A stretch of DNA of 64,000 bases from Calothrix anomala FACHB-343 (GCF_014696435.1 NZ_JACJQG010000036.1:1-64000), one strand, 5' to 3'. Shown: positions 29,123-37,970, counted from the first letter of the stretch. The notes: a model not told the origin generated them from the letters alone. Numbers and translations: made by a program.

Positions 29123-29651
29123 GAATAATCAAGTTCATTATTTAGGGTGTCCTATTACGCACCCTAAAATCTCAACATAATACCGTTTCTTTTTAAAACT
29201 GTGCCAAATTCTCCTCATCTCTAATTCTTGGCGTACTTGGCGTCTTCTCTGCGAGACGCTACGCGAAGGCGGTTAATTTTTTTCATATTTATTTAAGTCA
29301 CACTAGTAGCTAGTAGGTTGGGTTGAACGAAGTGAAACCCAACATTTCCGGTGGCTTGTTGGGTTTCGTTCCTCAACCCAACCTACAGTTTGTCTTTATT
29401 ATCTCAAACAAAACACTTTATTGATGCATAAAGTATAGAAATAGTAAGGCTAAATTTTTTGAAATAAATAATTATTTGTACCTCACCAATTGGTAATCTG
29501 CTGTTAATTAAAACATAATATATAAGAAATTTAAAACTTATATCCCTAGATAGAGGAACTCATCAGTTAATTATCTCCACAGGTCTATTGGCGAATGTAA
29601 TCTGTGAATAAGAGAATAATCTTAACAAGATTTGCTACTCCAAATAATTAT
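29123..29651. repeat. Gap with dispersed repeats
   Basis: A nested repeat at about 29229-29276 (TCTCTGCGAGACGCTACGCG inside a CTTGGCGTCTT..GGCGG unit) recurs in reverse at 58019-58068. The TAGGTTGGG palindromic repeat occupies 29313-29386. No gene is seen. Confidence 0.6.
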
Positions 29652-31310
29652 ATGTCGAAGCCAATTGAATTTAATTTATTTGCTCCCTACAACAAAGGTG
29701 CAGTATTAATTGGGTCTTTTTCTGATTGGCAAGAAATACCCATGCAAAAAGGAGATGATGGTTATTTCCGCACAACCGTAGATTTAGAAGATGGCGCTTA
29801 TCAATATAAATTCCGCGTCCAAACAAACTCTTGGTTCTTTGAGGCAGAACAATGGGTAGATGTCACAGATCCTTATGCAACTGACATAGACGAAATAGGG
29901 GGTAAAGATAATGGTGTAGTACGCATCAAAGATGGGGAAAGAATAGTTGATACCTATGTTTGGCACCATGATGATAAACATTTACCTGCAGATCATGAAT
30001 TAGTAATTTATGAATTGCATGTTGCAGATTTTTCTGGTGGAGAAGACGATCCCTATGCACGCGGAAAGTATAAACATGTAATTGAAAAATTAGATTATTT
30101 GTGTGAATTAGGAATTAACGCCATCGAATTAATGCCAGTTAAAGAATATCCGGGAGATTATAGCTGGGGATACAATCCGCGTCACTTTTTTGCAACAGAA
30201 TCTAGTTATGGTTCTACAGCAGAATTAAAAAATTTAATTGATGAATGTCATGCTAGAGGCATTCGCATTATCATGGATGGTATTTATAATCATTCAGAAG
30301 CTAGCGCACCTTTAACCCAAATCGATCACGATTATTGGTATCATCACGCGCCTCGCGATCCTGATAATAGCTGGGGGCCTGAGTTTAACTACGAACATTA
30401 CGATGAGAATTTAGAAACCTATCCCGCCAGAAAATTTATTGGTGATACTATTCGTTTTTGGATTGAAGAATATCATGTAGATGGTATTCGCTATGATGCG
30501 GCACGACAAATTGCCAACTACGATTTTATGCACTGGATTGTGCAAGAAGCAAAGAACACTGCTGGTGCAAAACCTTTTTATAATATTGCCGAACATATTC
30601 CCGAAACTACCAGTATTACCAATGTAGACGGGCCGATGGATGGTTGCTGGCATGATAGTTTCCGTCATACAGTTACAGTACATATTTGTGGCGATACCTT
30701 TGATTTAGAAAGCCTAAAAGACGTAATTGATGCCAAACGTCAAGGTTTTTTGGGTGCGACAAATGTGGTAAATTATCTCACAAACCATGACCACGATCGC
30801 CTCATGGTAGAATTAGGTAAGCGGGAAATTTTCGATGAAGAAGCTTTTAGACGAGCTAAATTAGGAGCAGCAATTCTTTTTACTGCAGTTGGTGTACCTT
30901 TGGTCTGGATGGCGGAAGAATTTGGAGAATACAAACCAAAACAACAAGAATCAGCGAAAATTGATTGGACAATATTAGCTAATGACCTCAATTCTAGCTT
31001 ACTTGCATACTATAAAGGCTTAATTCACTTGCGTAAAAATAGCCATGCACTTTACACCGAGAATATAGACTTTATTCATGAAAATGCCGAAGCAAAAGTA
31101 CTTGCTTATAGCCGTTGGAATGATGAAGGTTCTCGCGTTGTTGTAGTCGCCAATTTTTCTGAAAATTTCCTAGCTGGATATCATGTACCTAATTTTCCTT
31201 GTGGTGGTACCTGGCACGAGTGGACAGCCGATTATGATGTAGAAGCTGGTGATGATGGCATCATCACTGATATCGGGCCTTATGAAGCTAAAGTATTTGT
31301 GTTGCAGTAA
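29652..31310 (+). CDS. Alpha-amylase family (GH13) glucan-active enzyme with CBM48
   Basis: From the ATG at 29652 the product has 552 residues; an in-frame GTG at 29604 is an alternative start. An N-terminal CBM48-like domain (about 1-85, IGSFSDWQEIPM) precedes the catalytic barrel. The barrel motifs are VDGIRYDAARQ (nucleophile Asp), NIAEHIPET (acid Glu) and YLTNHDHDR (third Asp). There is no signal peptide, so it acts in the cytosol on glycogen or malto-oligosaccharides. Branching, debranching or hydrolysis cannot be told apart by eye. A terminator hairpin follows. Confidence 0.9.
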   Translation: MSKPIEFNLFAPYNKGAVLIGSFSDWQEIPMQKGDDGYFRTTVDLEDGAYQYKFRVQTNSWFFEAEQWVDVTDPYATDIDEIGGKDNGVVRIKDGERIVDTYVWHHDDKHLPADHELVIYELHVADFSGGEDDPYARGKYKHVIEKLDYLCELGINAIELMPVKEYPGDYSWGYNPRHFFATESSYGSTAELKNLIDECHARGIRIIMDGIYNHSEASAPLTQIDHDYWYHHAPRDPDNSWGPEFNYEHYDENLETYPARKFIGDTIRFWIEEYHVDGIRYDAARQIANYDFMHWIVQEAKNTAGAKPFYNIAEHIPETTSITNVDGPMDGCWHDSFRHTVTVHICGDTFDLESLKDVIDAKRQGFLGATNVVNYLTNHDHDRLMVELGKREIFDEEAFRRAKLGAAILFTAVGVPLVWMAEEFGEYKPKQQESAKIDWTILANDLNSSLLAYYKGLIHLRKNSHALYTENIDFIHENAEAKVLAYSRWNDEGSRVVVVANFSENFLAGYHVPNFPCGGTWHEWTADYDVEAGDDGIITDIGPYEAKVFVLQ

Positions 31311-31349
31311 TTAATTACACTTGTACTTACGAATAGTTTAGGCAGCAAA

Positions 31350-31380
31350 AAAAGGGGGAAATATTGCCCCCTTTTAATTT
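31350..31380 (+). terminator. Terminator after the GH13 gene
   Basis: AAAAGGGGG (31350-31358) pairs with CCCCCTTTT (31367-31375) around an 8-nt loop. The T-run is short, so this is moderately convincing. Confidence 0.65.
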
Positions 31381-31574
31381 AGAAGAATTTTGCAAGTAAT
31401 AAAAACTCTTTTCTTGGTCTAATAAAATACAACTTTCTGTAGAGCGTTACAAACTATATATAAATATATAAAATTTAGTTTTCTCACAATTTTCTGATTT
31501 CTTTAAATTTGGCGTTCGTTTGGGCCTAGAAACTGTGTATAATTTTTAAGCCTCAGTATAGTAGCATAAATCAC

Positions 31575-32630
31575 ATGATCTGCTCCATGCGCCACACATT
31601 GTTTGATGCCAACATTGAGAACTCTCACGTTTTATTAACTCCGAACGAAGTAAAATCAAAATTACCATTAACTAAATTAGCCGAAGAGACAGTTCTAAAA
31701 TATAGGGAAGAACTAGAACAAATTCTCGATTTTCAAGACAGAAGAAAATTTATCGTTGTCGGCCCTTGCTCAATCCACGATCCAAAAGCCGCATTAGAAT
31801 ATTCACATAAACTCAAGGCTTTAGCAGAGCAAGTCAAAGATAAACTATTGTTAGTGATGCGAGTTTATTTTGAAAAACCCAGAACTACAGTAGGTTGGAA
31901 AGGATTAATCAACGATCCAGAAATGGATGATTCCTTCCATGTAGAAAATGGTTTATTAATTGCACGGGAATTACTGTTACAAATTTCCGAATTAGGATTA
32001 CCTACCGCAACAGAAGCACTTGACCCTATTGTACCTCAATACATTAGCGAACTAGTTGCTTGGTCAGCAATTGGCGCACGCACAACCGAATCACAAACCC
32101 ATCGAGAAATGGCTAGTGGACTTTCCATGCCTGTGGGTTTTAAAAATGGTACAGATGGTAATATTCAAGTAGCCTTAAATGCTTTACAATCTGCGAGAAC
32201 TCCCCATAATTTTCTCGGCATTAATCAAGACGGACAGGTTAGTGTATTTCAAACTAAAGGAAATCCTTACGGCCATGTGATTTTACGGGGTGGTTATCAA
32301 CCTAACTTTGATGCAGATAGTGTCAAAGTAGTAGAAGAGAAATTGAAAGAGGCGAAATTACCACCCAGAATTGTCATTGATTGTAGTCATGGTAATACCA
32401 ATAAAGATTACAGATTGCAATCTGCCGTGTTAGAAAACGTCATTCAACAAGTAGTTAATGGCAATACTTCGATTGTGGGTATGATGCTGGAATCAAACTT
32501 GTATGAAGGTAATCAACCAGTAAATTGTAAAAAAGAAGAATTAAAATATGGCGTTTCGGTGACCGATAAATGTATTAGTTGGGAGGAAACCGAAAGAATT
32601 ATTTTGGCTGCATACGAAAAGCTAAAATAG
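31575..32630 (+). CDS. aroF: 3-deoxy-7-phosphoheptulonate (DAHP) synthase, class I
   Basis: The product has 351 residues. Motifs are FIVVGPCSIHDPKAAL, the metal/PEP segment MRVYFEKPRTTVGWKG, GARTTESQTHREMAS, DCSHGNTNKDY and GMMLESNLYEGNQ. It joins PEP and erythrose 4-phosphate in the first step of aromatic synthesis. The roughly 350-residue AroF/G/H type is normally feedback-inhibited by an aromatic amino acid; which one cannot be told. An ATG four codons in (31587) is an alternative start. No other aro gene is adjacent. Confidence 0.94.
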   Translation: MICSMRHTLFDANIENSHVLLTPNEVKSKLPLTKLAEETVLKYREELEQILDFQDRRKFIVVGPCSIHDPKAALEYSHKLKALAEQVKDKLLLVMRVYFEKPRTTVGWKGLINDPEMDDSFHVENGLLIARELLLQISELGLPTATEALDPIVPQYISELVAWSAIGARTTESQTHREMASGLSMPVGFKNGTDGNIQVALNALQSARTPHNFLGINQDGQVSVFQTKGNPYGHVILRGGYQPNFDADSVKVVEEKLKEAKLPPRIVIDCSHGNTNKDYRLQSAVLENVIQQVVNGNTSIVGMMLESNLYEGNQPVNCKKEELKYGVSVTDKCISWEETERIILAAYEKLK

Positions 32631-32697
32631 AGAGATTAGGGACTAGGGGCTAGCAATTTGTAGTGGACTGACACGACTAAAATGATGCAGAAAAATT

Positions 32698-32792
32698 GTA
32701 GGTTGGGTTGAGGAACGAAACCCAACATTTATCCGGGTGTTGGGTTACCCTGCGGTAAGGCTGCGCCTACGCAAAGTCTCAACCCAACCTAC
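32698..32792. repeat. GTAGGTTGGG palindromic repeat with an internal SDR-like variant
   Basis: The ends GTAGGTTGGGTTGAG and its inverse are about 95 bp apart. Inside, TACCCTGCGG..CGCCTACG is a diverged, inverted relative of the repeat found in the tRNA T loops. Confidence 0.7.
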
Positions 32793-32863
32793 ACCTAATG
32801 CAACTAGGGGCTAGCAATTTATAAGGTGCGTTATGGTGTTTTACCTAACGCGCCTTATGAATT

Positions 32864-32897
32864 AATTAGTAATTCTTTTAATTAAGAATTACTAATT
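32864..32897. terminator. Perfect 14-bp inverted repeat between convergent genes
   Basis: AATTAGTAATTCTT (32864-32877) and its complement (32884-32897) flank a 6-nt loop. The stem is AT-rich. It sits between aroF (+) and the SpoIIM-like gene (-) and may act as a weak bidirectional terminator. Confidence 0.45.
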
Positions 32898-32907
32898 AAG
32901 AATTATT

Positions 32908-33867
32908 TTAGGTTTTAGTTTTTTTCCGCCGACAATAATTCACTAAAAGCACAAATAATCCCATACCAACAAGATACTTAAAAGCGTCTGGTACCCTGGG
33001 ATTAGGAGAGAAAAAACCCTCGATTGTACCAGCAATAACTAACATCGGCACAATTCCATATACTAACTGCACCGCCTGATAACCATAAAATTTGATTGCA
33101 TCGCGACGACGGTATTTACCAGGAAATAAAATCGCTTTCCCTAAGAGAAACCCAGCAGCGCCTGCGAAAAATATCGCTGGTAATTCTAGAGAACCATGTG
33201 GAAACACAAAAGCCCAAAAGGGATAGGCGAGATGATTTTGCCCGACTAGAGTACCAATAGCACCAATTAATAAACCATTAAATAACATTAAATATGCTGT
33301 ATATGCTCCGGCTGTCATCCCACCAGCAACAGCGCCGAAGGAAACTGATAAATTATTCACCATAATACTGCTGGATGCCCAAGGTTCAATACCCACAATC
33401 GAACCCATCCACAATTGGCGATCGTCGCGCACTTTAGAAATTAAATGTTCAGGTACAATTAATGCCATAAAGCTGGGATCTTGCCAAGCGTACCACCAAG
33501 CAACTAACGCCGCCAATAAAAATAAGGATGTAGCAAATGCAATATATGCAAATGTTTGCTGCACTACTGCTGGTAATCCCCATTTGTAGAATTCCACTAC
33601 AGCTTGCCATTCTTGTCGTCGCGAACCTTGATAAATCTGCGTATAGGCGCGAGTTGTTAAAGATTGTAAACTATGTATCAATGTGTTTCCGACTTTCTGA
33701 GTCCGGGCACGGGCGAGATCTGCCGCTACTGACCGATATAAACTTGCTAAGTCGCGAATTTCACCATATTGCAGCGATTTTAGCCCTTTTTTTTCTACTT
33801 GCCGTAAAAGTTTGTCCAAACGCTGCCAATTTATTTCTCGTCGTGCAATCCAACGTTGAATATTCAT
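32908..33867 (-). CDS. Stage II sporulation protein M-like (SpoIIM/DUF95) membrane protein
   Basis: The product has 319 residues. A basic helical N-terminal domain (about 1-95) is followed by about six membrane helices. Family signatures are seen in the MVNNLSVSFGAVAGG segment and in FPHGSLELPAIFFAGAAGF. In non-sporulating bacteria these proteins occur beside RDD and related membrane proteins, as here, and their function is unclear. It is divergent from the next gene with 79 bp between. Confidence 0.9.
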   Translation of the reverse strand: MNIQRWIARREINWQRLDKLLRQVEKKGLKSLQYGEIRDLASLYRSVAADLARARTQKVGNTLIHSLQSLTTRAYTQIYQGSRRQEWQAVVEFYKWGLPAVVQQTFAYIAFATSLFLLAALVAWWYAWQDPSFMALIVPEHLISKVRDDRQLWMGSIVGIEPWASSSIMVNNLSVSFGAVAGGMTAGAYTAYLMLFNGLLIGAIGTLVGQNHLAYPFWAFVFPHGSLELPAIFFAGAAGFLLGKAILFPGKYRRRDAIKFYGYQAVQLVYGIVPMLVIAGTIEGFFSPNPRVPDAFKYLVGMGLFVLLVNYCRRKKTKT

Positions 33868-33946
33868 AAATTTTAGAAGGATTCGCTTGCCTGTACTTTA
33901 AGATAGCGTCAATTCATTTCCGTACTAGCAAGGATAATTTAACATC

Positions 33947-34801
33947 ATGTCTGGTGATTTTGGTTCCCCTAGTCCTATGCAACCCCTTAGTGTGGGAAAT
34001 GTCGTGAGTGCAGGAATACGATTATATCGTTCTCACCTAAAAGAATACTTTTTATTGGCTTTGAAGGCTTATATTTGGATATTAGTTCCAGTTTATGGCT
34101 GGGCAAAGTTTTATGCTTTGATAGCCTTGATTTCTCGCTTGGCTTTTGGGGATTTAGTCGATCAACCCGAAAGCATTAGTGCTGGCGAACGTTTTGTCAA
34201 TTCCCGAATATGGCAGTTTTTAATGACTATGCTGCTAATGTCGATTGTCGGGATGGGAGTTGTTTTTGGGATTGTATTTGTATTTGTGTTAGTCGGTGCT
34301 TTAGCGGCTGTAGTAGTGGGCGGGATAGGGCAACAAACTAGTCCGGCTGCTGGTTTACTTGTGGCTTTAGTGGCGTTTGTTTTAGGTTTAGCCGCATTTG
34401 TAGCGATTTTATGGCTATTGACACGTTTTTATTTAGTAGATGTACCCCTTGCTGTTGAAGATAACGTTGATGCGACTTCAACTATTGGTCGTAGTTGGGA
34501 ATTAACTCAAGGTCATGTTTGGCGGATTTTACTGATTGGATTTGTAGCTTTTTTGATTACAATACCTATTCAAGTGTTGGTGCAAATCCTCACTACTATT
34601 ATTCAGTTAATCTTTATGCCTTTGCTGCAACAGGGTTCTAATTTAGCAGCTTTGCTAATGGTATTACTGATAGTGGCTTTAAGTTTTGTGAGTGGAGCGG
34701 TGATTGTACCATTTTGGCAAACTATCAAAGCTGTGATTTATTATGACTTGCGGAGTCGGCGTGAAGGCTTAGGCTTAAGGTTACGCGATCGCGATATTTA
34801 A
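33947..34801 (+). CDS. Multi-pass membrane protein, probable glycerophosphodiesterase-type membrane domain
   Basis: The product has 284 residues with about six helices. The beginning PLSVGNVVSAGIRLYRSHLKEY and the TIGRSWELTQGHVWRIL segment before the last helices are typical of the GPDPase membrane domain/DUF7847-like group. No catalytic domain is attached. It lies between a SpoIIM-like and an RDD gene, a neighbourhood that recurs in cyanobacteria and actinobacteria. The function is unknown. Confidence 0.75.
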   Translation: MSGDFGSPSPMQPLSVGNVVSAGIRLYRSHLKEYFLLALKAYIWILVPVYGWAKFYALIALISRLAFGDLVDQPESISAGERFVNSRIWQFLMTMLLMSIVGMGVVFGIVFVFVLVGALAAVVVGGIGQQTSPAAGLLVALVAFVLGLAAFVAILWLLTRFYLVDVPLAVEDNVDATSTIGRSWELTQGHVWRILLIGFVAFLITIPIQVLVQILTTIIQLIFMPLLQQGSNLAALLMVLLIVALSFVSGAVIVPFWQTIKAVIYYDLRSRREGLGLRLRDRDI

Positions 34802-34870
34802 ATATTAATCATTAGTCATTGGTCATTTGTTCTTCTGCCATCTGCCTTTTCGTAAAATTTTAAATTGCTT

Positions 34871-35650
34871 ATGCACCTTTTTAATCGTGTTAAATTCCGC
34901 ACTCCCGAAAGTGTAGAACTAGAATTTACCCTGGCGGGAATTGGTAATCGCGCGTGGGCTTTGATAATTGACTATCATATTTTGGCTTTTATTTTACTAC
35001 TGTTATACATAATTTTCGCGGTAATTTTAGTCCAATTATCAGATTTTTGGGTCACAGCTTTAGGTTCTAATTTAGGTTTGTGGATGATAGCGATATTTTT
35101 CATCACCACTTTTGCTATTTATACAGGTTATTTCGTATTTTTTGAAACTTTATGGCAAGGACAAACCCTTGGTAAACGCTGGGCTAAAATTCGTGTAATC
35201 CGAGATGATGGTAGACCAATTGGATTACCACAAGCCGCTTTACGAGGCTTACTGCGTCCCTTAGATGAATTTTTATATATTGGTGCTTTTTTTATTATGT
35301 TGGGACGCAACGAAAAGCGCTTAGGAGATTTCGCTGCTGGTACAGTTGTCATTCAAGACCAAATACCCACTGGTACAGCTACTTTAACTATTTCTGAACA
35401 GGCAAATTTAGTTTATGAGGAATTGAACCAAATTGCTGATTTTTCGGCATTATTACCAGATGATTTTGCGGTAATTCGAGAATATTTACAAAGACGTAAT
35501 GGCATGTCACCTAGAGCCAAATCTTCTCTGTCTTTGAAGTTGTCTCAACAAGTTCAAGCTATTATTAATTTAGAGCAAATACCTATAGGTGTAGCACCTG
35601 ATGTATTTTTAGAAGCGATTTATCTTGCTTATAAACAAACAGAATATTAA
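34871..35650 (+). CDS. RDD family membrane protein
   Basis: From the ATG at 34871 the product has 259 residues (a TTG two codons upstream is less likely). The RDD domain covers about 15-155, with RAWALIIDYHILAF, GQTLGKRWAKIRVI and RNEKRLGDFAAGTVV, and three or four membrane helices. The C-terminal 100 residues are a soluble helical extension. It probably forms a unit with the preceding membrane gene, 69 bp upstream. Confidence 0.88.
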   Translation: MHLFNRVKFRTPESVELEFTLAGIGNRAWALIIDYHILAFILLLLYIIFAVILVQLSDFWVTALGSNLGLWMIAIFFITTFAIYTGYFVFFETLWQGQTLGKRWAKIRVIRDDGRPIGLPQAALRGLLRPLDEFLYIGAFFIMLGRNEKRLGDFAAGTVVIQDQIPTGTATLTISEQANLVYEELNQIADFSALLPDDFAVIREYLQRRNGMSPRAKSSLSLKLSQQVQAIINLEQIPIGVAPDVFLEAIYLAYKQTEY

Positions 35651-35831
35651 ATATAAAATCTAGAATTAATAAAATGTTTAATACTCAATTATATAGGATT
35701 AGAATTAATACCAACCGAAATCTGAATATATTGTAAATTGCCTAGCCTACATATAAAGAAAAATTTTCAGGCATACAATTGGATTTCTATATTTTGTAGA
35801 TACAGCATATTTCAGGTACATGAGGTACGCG

Positions 35832-35860
35832 CTTCGGGGCATGGCAGTGCCAGTGCCCCT
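35832..35860. repeat. GGGGCATGGCAGTGCC hairpin repeat
   Basis: It is an inverted copy of the hairpin at about 255-285. It lies in the non-coding stretch 35651-36346. Confidence 0.6.
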
Positions 35861-35935
35861 ACAATCAACGATTATCTGTACCTCACTAACTGGCAATCTG
35901 CTGTATGTAGATATAATTTATCGAAAACTTGGGTC

Positions 35936-36284
35936 TACAACCCCGTCCTAGAAGGACGGCTTTTGATAAAATAAGTACAACCGGAAAATCAGATGTGTAG
36001 TCGTGGCACGCGAACTGACCGTTGGATAAAAGCTAGTGTCACCAGCCCTCAAGGGTTGCCCCAATACCTCACTGCCCTCTAAAAATATGGCATAGGTGGG
36101 AGATTAAAGAAATTAAATACCCTGGGACACAGGGAAATTTACGCTTGGGGAGTAGTCCATTAGAGCGCTTGCCGCAAGGTGTAGTCGGACTAAACATGAG
36201 ACTGTAAGACCAAGATTAGCATCGCGCTTTGGAGGCAAGATTCAGCCCAAGAATCACCGCACTTTTAGAGCGGTGAGTGTCAAC
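35936..36284 (+). ncRNA. Orphan structured element resembling an IS200/IS605-type end with guide-RNA scaffold
   Basis: It starts near a 6-bp hairpin (35943-35959, CCGTCC/GGACGG). It continues with several short stems (CCCTCAAGGG near 36050; CCCTGGGACACAGGG near 36120; AGTCC..GGACT with an inner CTTGCCGCAAG near 36155-36200). It ends with a 7-bp hairpin (36254-36276) followed by GTGTCAA. The last part looks like the right end of TnpB- or IscB-bearing elements. No ORF is present. It may be a non-autonomous element carrying an omega/HEARO-like RNA; I could not confirm the family. Confidence 0.5.
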
Positions 36285-36289
36285 CTCAG

Positions 36290-36364
36290 TCAATAGTCAA
36301 AAGTACAGAAGCTAACGACTAATGACTATTGACCATTGACTAATGACTATTGACTAATGACTAA
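36290..36364. repeat. TAGTCAT/TAGTCAA heptamer array
   Basis: About nine imperfect 7-bp units run into the 3' end of the next minus-strand gene and encode its last five residues and stop codon. Confidence 0.75.
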
Positions 36365-37144
36365 ACTTGGCCAATCTGGCTGACGCTGATAGCTTGTCAT
36401 ATCCTCAAATTTTCTCATTTCCACACGATCTATGAAAAAGTCTGGTGAATTTAACGGCCATTGTTGATTCAATTCAGATAGCTTTGTACTCAAAGCTGTA
36501 CGGTCTAATTCAGGTGAAATTTCGCCAAAATAACCTAATGTAATATGGGCAGTGAAGTGATAATGTTGTTCAATGCCCAACGCCATTAATTGAGAAGTTT
36601 GATAAACAGTGCGGCGAAATTTAATCACCTGTTCGTAACAATTTTCATCCTGTGGTACTAGACAAACTCCTATTGCTCTTGGCATGACCATTAGTCCTAG
36701 TACTTGCCAATATATTGGTTGACTATCGGCGGTAAGAGATTTTTTATAGTCCTCAAATATATTAGCGATACAAGAACTTAAGTCTTGTTCAAATTGTGGG
36801 TTTTCCTCCAAAGCATGACGGTAGGCACTATCCCAAATTAAGTCTGCTAAAGTCAAATGAAAGCTAGTAGAAGGTACAGGTACAATCAAATTACTGTCAG
36901 CAGACAATTGTAATAATTGTTGCTGATAACTTTGCAATTGGGCATAGAAAGCAGAGTTTTCTGTTGCTTCTACTGCTGGTGGGGTAATTAGTGTGTAGCC
37001 AGGAAATGGTACGGCTTTTCTCGATCCAGTAGCATCTGGCTGGAATTTAGAAGATTCCTGGATACGCTGAACTTGGGATCTGTAGGCTTCTGGTAGCGTC
37101 ATTCTGGCTACCCGATTTAGGTAAGTTTGATAATTGTCGTCCAA
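36347..37144 (-). CDS. DUF1868 / 2H phosphoesterase (RNA ligase-like) protein
   Basis: The product has 265 residues. Two HxTx motifs (SFHLTLADL and FTAHITLGYF) form the 2H phosphoesterase site, about 100 residues apart. The start is a TTG (37144), supported because MDDNYQTYLNRVAR reads like the family N-terminus; the next Met is 15 codons in. The last residues (LVISQ) come from the heptamer array, so the original C-terminus has been rewritten. The natural substrate is unknown; relatives open cyclic phosphates. Confidence 0.85.
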   Translation of the reverse strand: MDDNYQTYLNRVARMTLPEAYRSQVQRIQESSKFQPDATGSRKAVPFPGYTLITPPAVEATENSAFYAQLQSYQQQLLQLSADSNLIVPVPSTSFHLTLADLIWDSAYRHALEENPQFEQDLSSCIANIFEDYKKSLTADSQPIYWQVLGLMVMPRAIGVCLVPQDENCYEQVIKFRRTVYQTSQLMALGIEQHYHFTAHITLGYFGEISPELDRTALSTKLSELNQQWPLNSPDFFIDRVEMRKFEDMTSYQRQPDWPSLVISQ

Positions 37145-37357
37145 TCTCGTTGGCCTCGCGCGCTCACTTGATAGATTTTAGCTGAATAGGCAGTAAGCGC
37201 TGCAATCTAACTGTAATGTAATACCTTTGCTCAATTATAATGAAGGCGATTGTAGTTTTTCTGAGTTGGATTTGATGATAATCCACCAGGAAGGTACTGC
37301 CCCTTCTGTATCTGTGTTATCAGCACAGCGCCTCACTTTTCGGCTTCTGGTGGAAGG

Positions 37358-37440
37358 CGGAAGATGGAGGAATCGAACCCCTAGGTGTTACCCTACCCCG
37401 GTTTTCAAGACCGGTTGCCGACCATTTAGCGGCATCTTCC
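37358..37440 (-). tRNA. trnS-TGA: tRNA-Ser(TGA)
   Basis: Anticodon loop CTTGAAA closed by CCGGT/ACCGG; long variable arm; acceptor GGAAGAT/ATCTTCC; discriminator G; no encoded CCA. It is the last tRNA of the array in the direction of transcription. Confidence 0.93.
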
Positions 37441-37446
37441 ATTTAG

Positions 37447-37521
37447 GGTATCTGACGGGGCTTGAACCCGTTATGACTGGTTCCACAAACCAGCGCCGCG
37501 ACCGCTTTGGCTTCAGATACC
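37447..37521 (-). tRNA. trnH-GTG: tRNA-His(GTG)
   Basis: Anticodon loop TTGTGGA; acceptor GTATCTG/CAGATAC with an encoded extra G at -1 facing discriminator C, the tRNA-His hallmark. Confidence 0.93.
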
Positions 37522-37525
37522 ACAG

Positions 37526-37599
37526 TGGAATCAAGGGGATTTGAACCCCTAACCTTCCGCTTGCAAGGCGGATGCTCTAGCCAGTTGAGCTATGACCCC
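37526..37599 (-). tRNA. trnA-TGC: tRNA-Ala(TGC)
   Basis: Anticodon loop CTTGCAA on a TCCGC/GCGGA stem; acceptor GGGGTCA pairs with TGATTCC through two G-T pairs. Confidence 0.92.
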
Positions 37600-37605
37600 A
37601 TACAG

Positions 37606-37703
37606 CAGGAGTGGTAGGACTCGTAGACGCGGAGCGGCTTCCCGCAGGGTACCTACATCGCTCGATTTAGAAGATCGATGCCCATCCATTAGGCGACACT
37701 CCC
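37606..37703 (-). tRNA. trnR-TCT: tRNA-Arg(TCT) with T-loop insertion
   Basis: Anticodon loop CTTCTAA on TCGAT/ATCGA; acceptor GGGAGTG/CACTCCT. The gene is 98 nt. In the T loop, between T54 and C56, 28 nt (37624-37651, TAGAC..GGGTA on the plus strand) stand where two bases are expected. Without them it is a normal 72-nt tRNA. Confidence 0.85.
37624..37651 (-). repeat. Small dispersed repeat inside the tRNA-Arg T loop
   Basis: A 28-nt unit that can form two short hairpins (CCC-TGC-GGG and CGC-TCC-GCG in tRNA sense). Same position and ends as at 37731-37755 and 38724-38751; a free copy is at 55026-55053. Confidence 0.85.
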
Positions 37704-37712
37704 ATGAATTAG

Positions 37713-37808
37713 TAGCCCTGACAGGATTTGTAGACACGGAGCATAAGGCAGGGTACCTGCGACTTCCTCTTTGTCAGAGAAGCACTCTCCCCACTGAGCT
37801 ACAGGGCT
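37713..37808 (-). tRNA. trnV-GAC: tRNA-Val(GAC) with T-loop insertion
   Basis: Anticodon loop CTGACAA; acceptor AGCCCTG/CAGGGCT; discriminator A. The 96-nt gene has a 25-nt insert (37731-37755) at the T-loop position where two bases are expected. Confidence 0.85.
37731..37755 (-). repeat. Small dispersed repeat inside the tRNA-Val T loop
   Basis: A 25-nt, partly deleted version of the TAGAC..GGGTA unit with the same boundaries as in tRNA-Arg and tRNA-Gln. Confidence 0.8.
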
Positions 37809-37813
37809 ACGAG

Positions 37814-37884
37814 AGCGGACGACGAGATTTGAACTCGTATCTGAAGCTTGGCATACTTCGGTGTTGCCCTTACACCACATCCGC
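37814..37884 (-). tRNA. trnG-GCC: tRNA-Gly(GCC)
   Basis: Anticodon loop ATGCCAA; acceptor GCGGATG/CGTCCGC; discriminator T as usual for Gly. Confidence 0.92.
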
Positions 37885-37892
37885 GTTATTGG

Positions 37893-37963
37893 AGCGATCG
37901 CCGAGAATCGAACTCGTACCGTGAGTTTGGAAGACTCTGATGCTACCTTTACAGTGCGATCGC
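37893..37963 (-). tRNA. trnG-TCC: tRNA-Gly(TCC)
   Basis: Anticodon loop CTTCCAA; discriminator T. Both acceptor strands are HIP1 octamers (GCGATCGC), so each strand is itself palindromic. The outermost anticodon-stem pair is A-A. Confidence 0.88.
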
Positions 37964-37970
37964 ATTCTGG

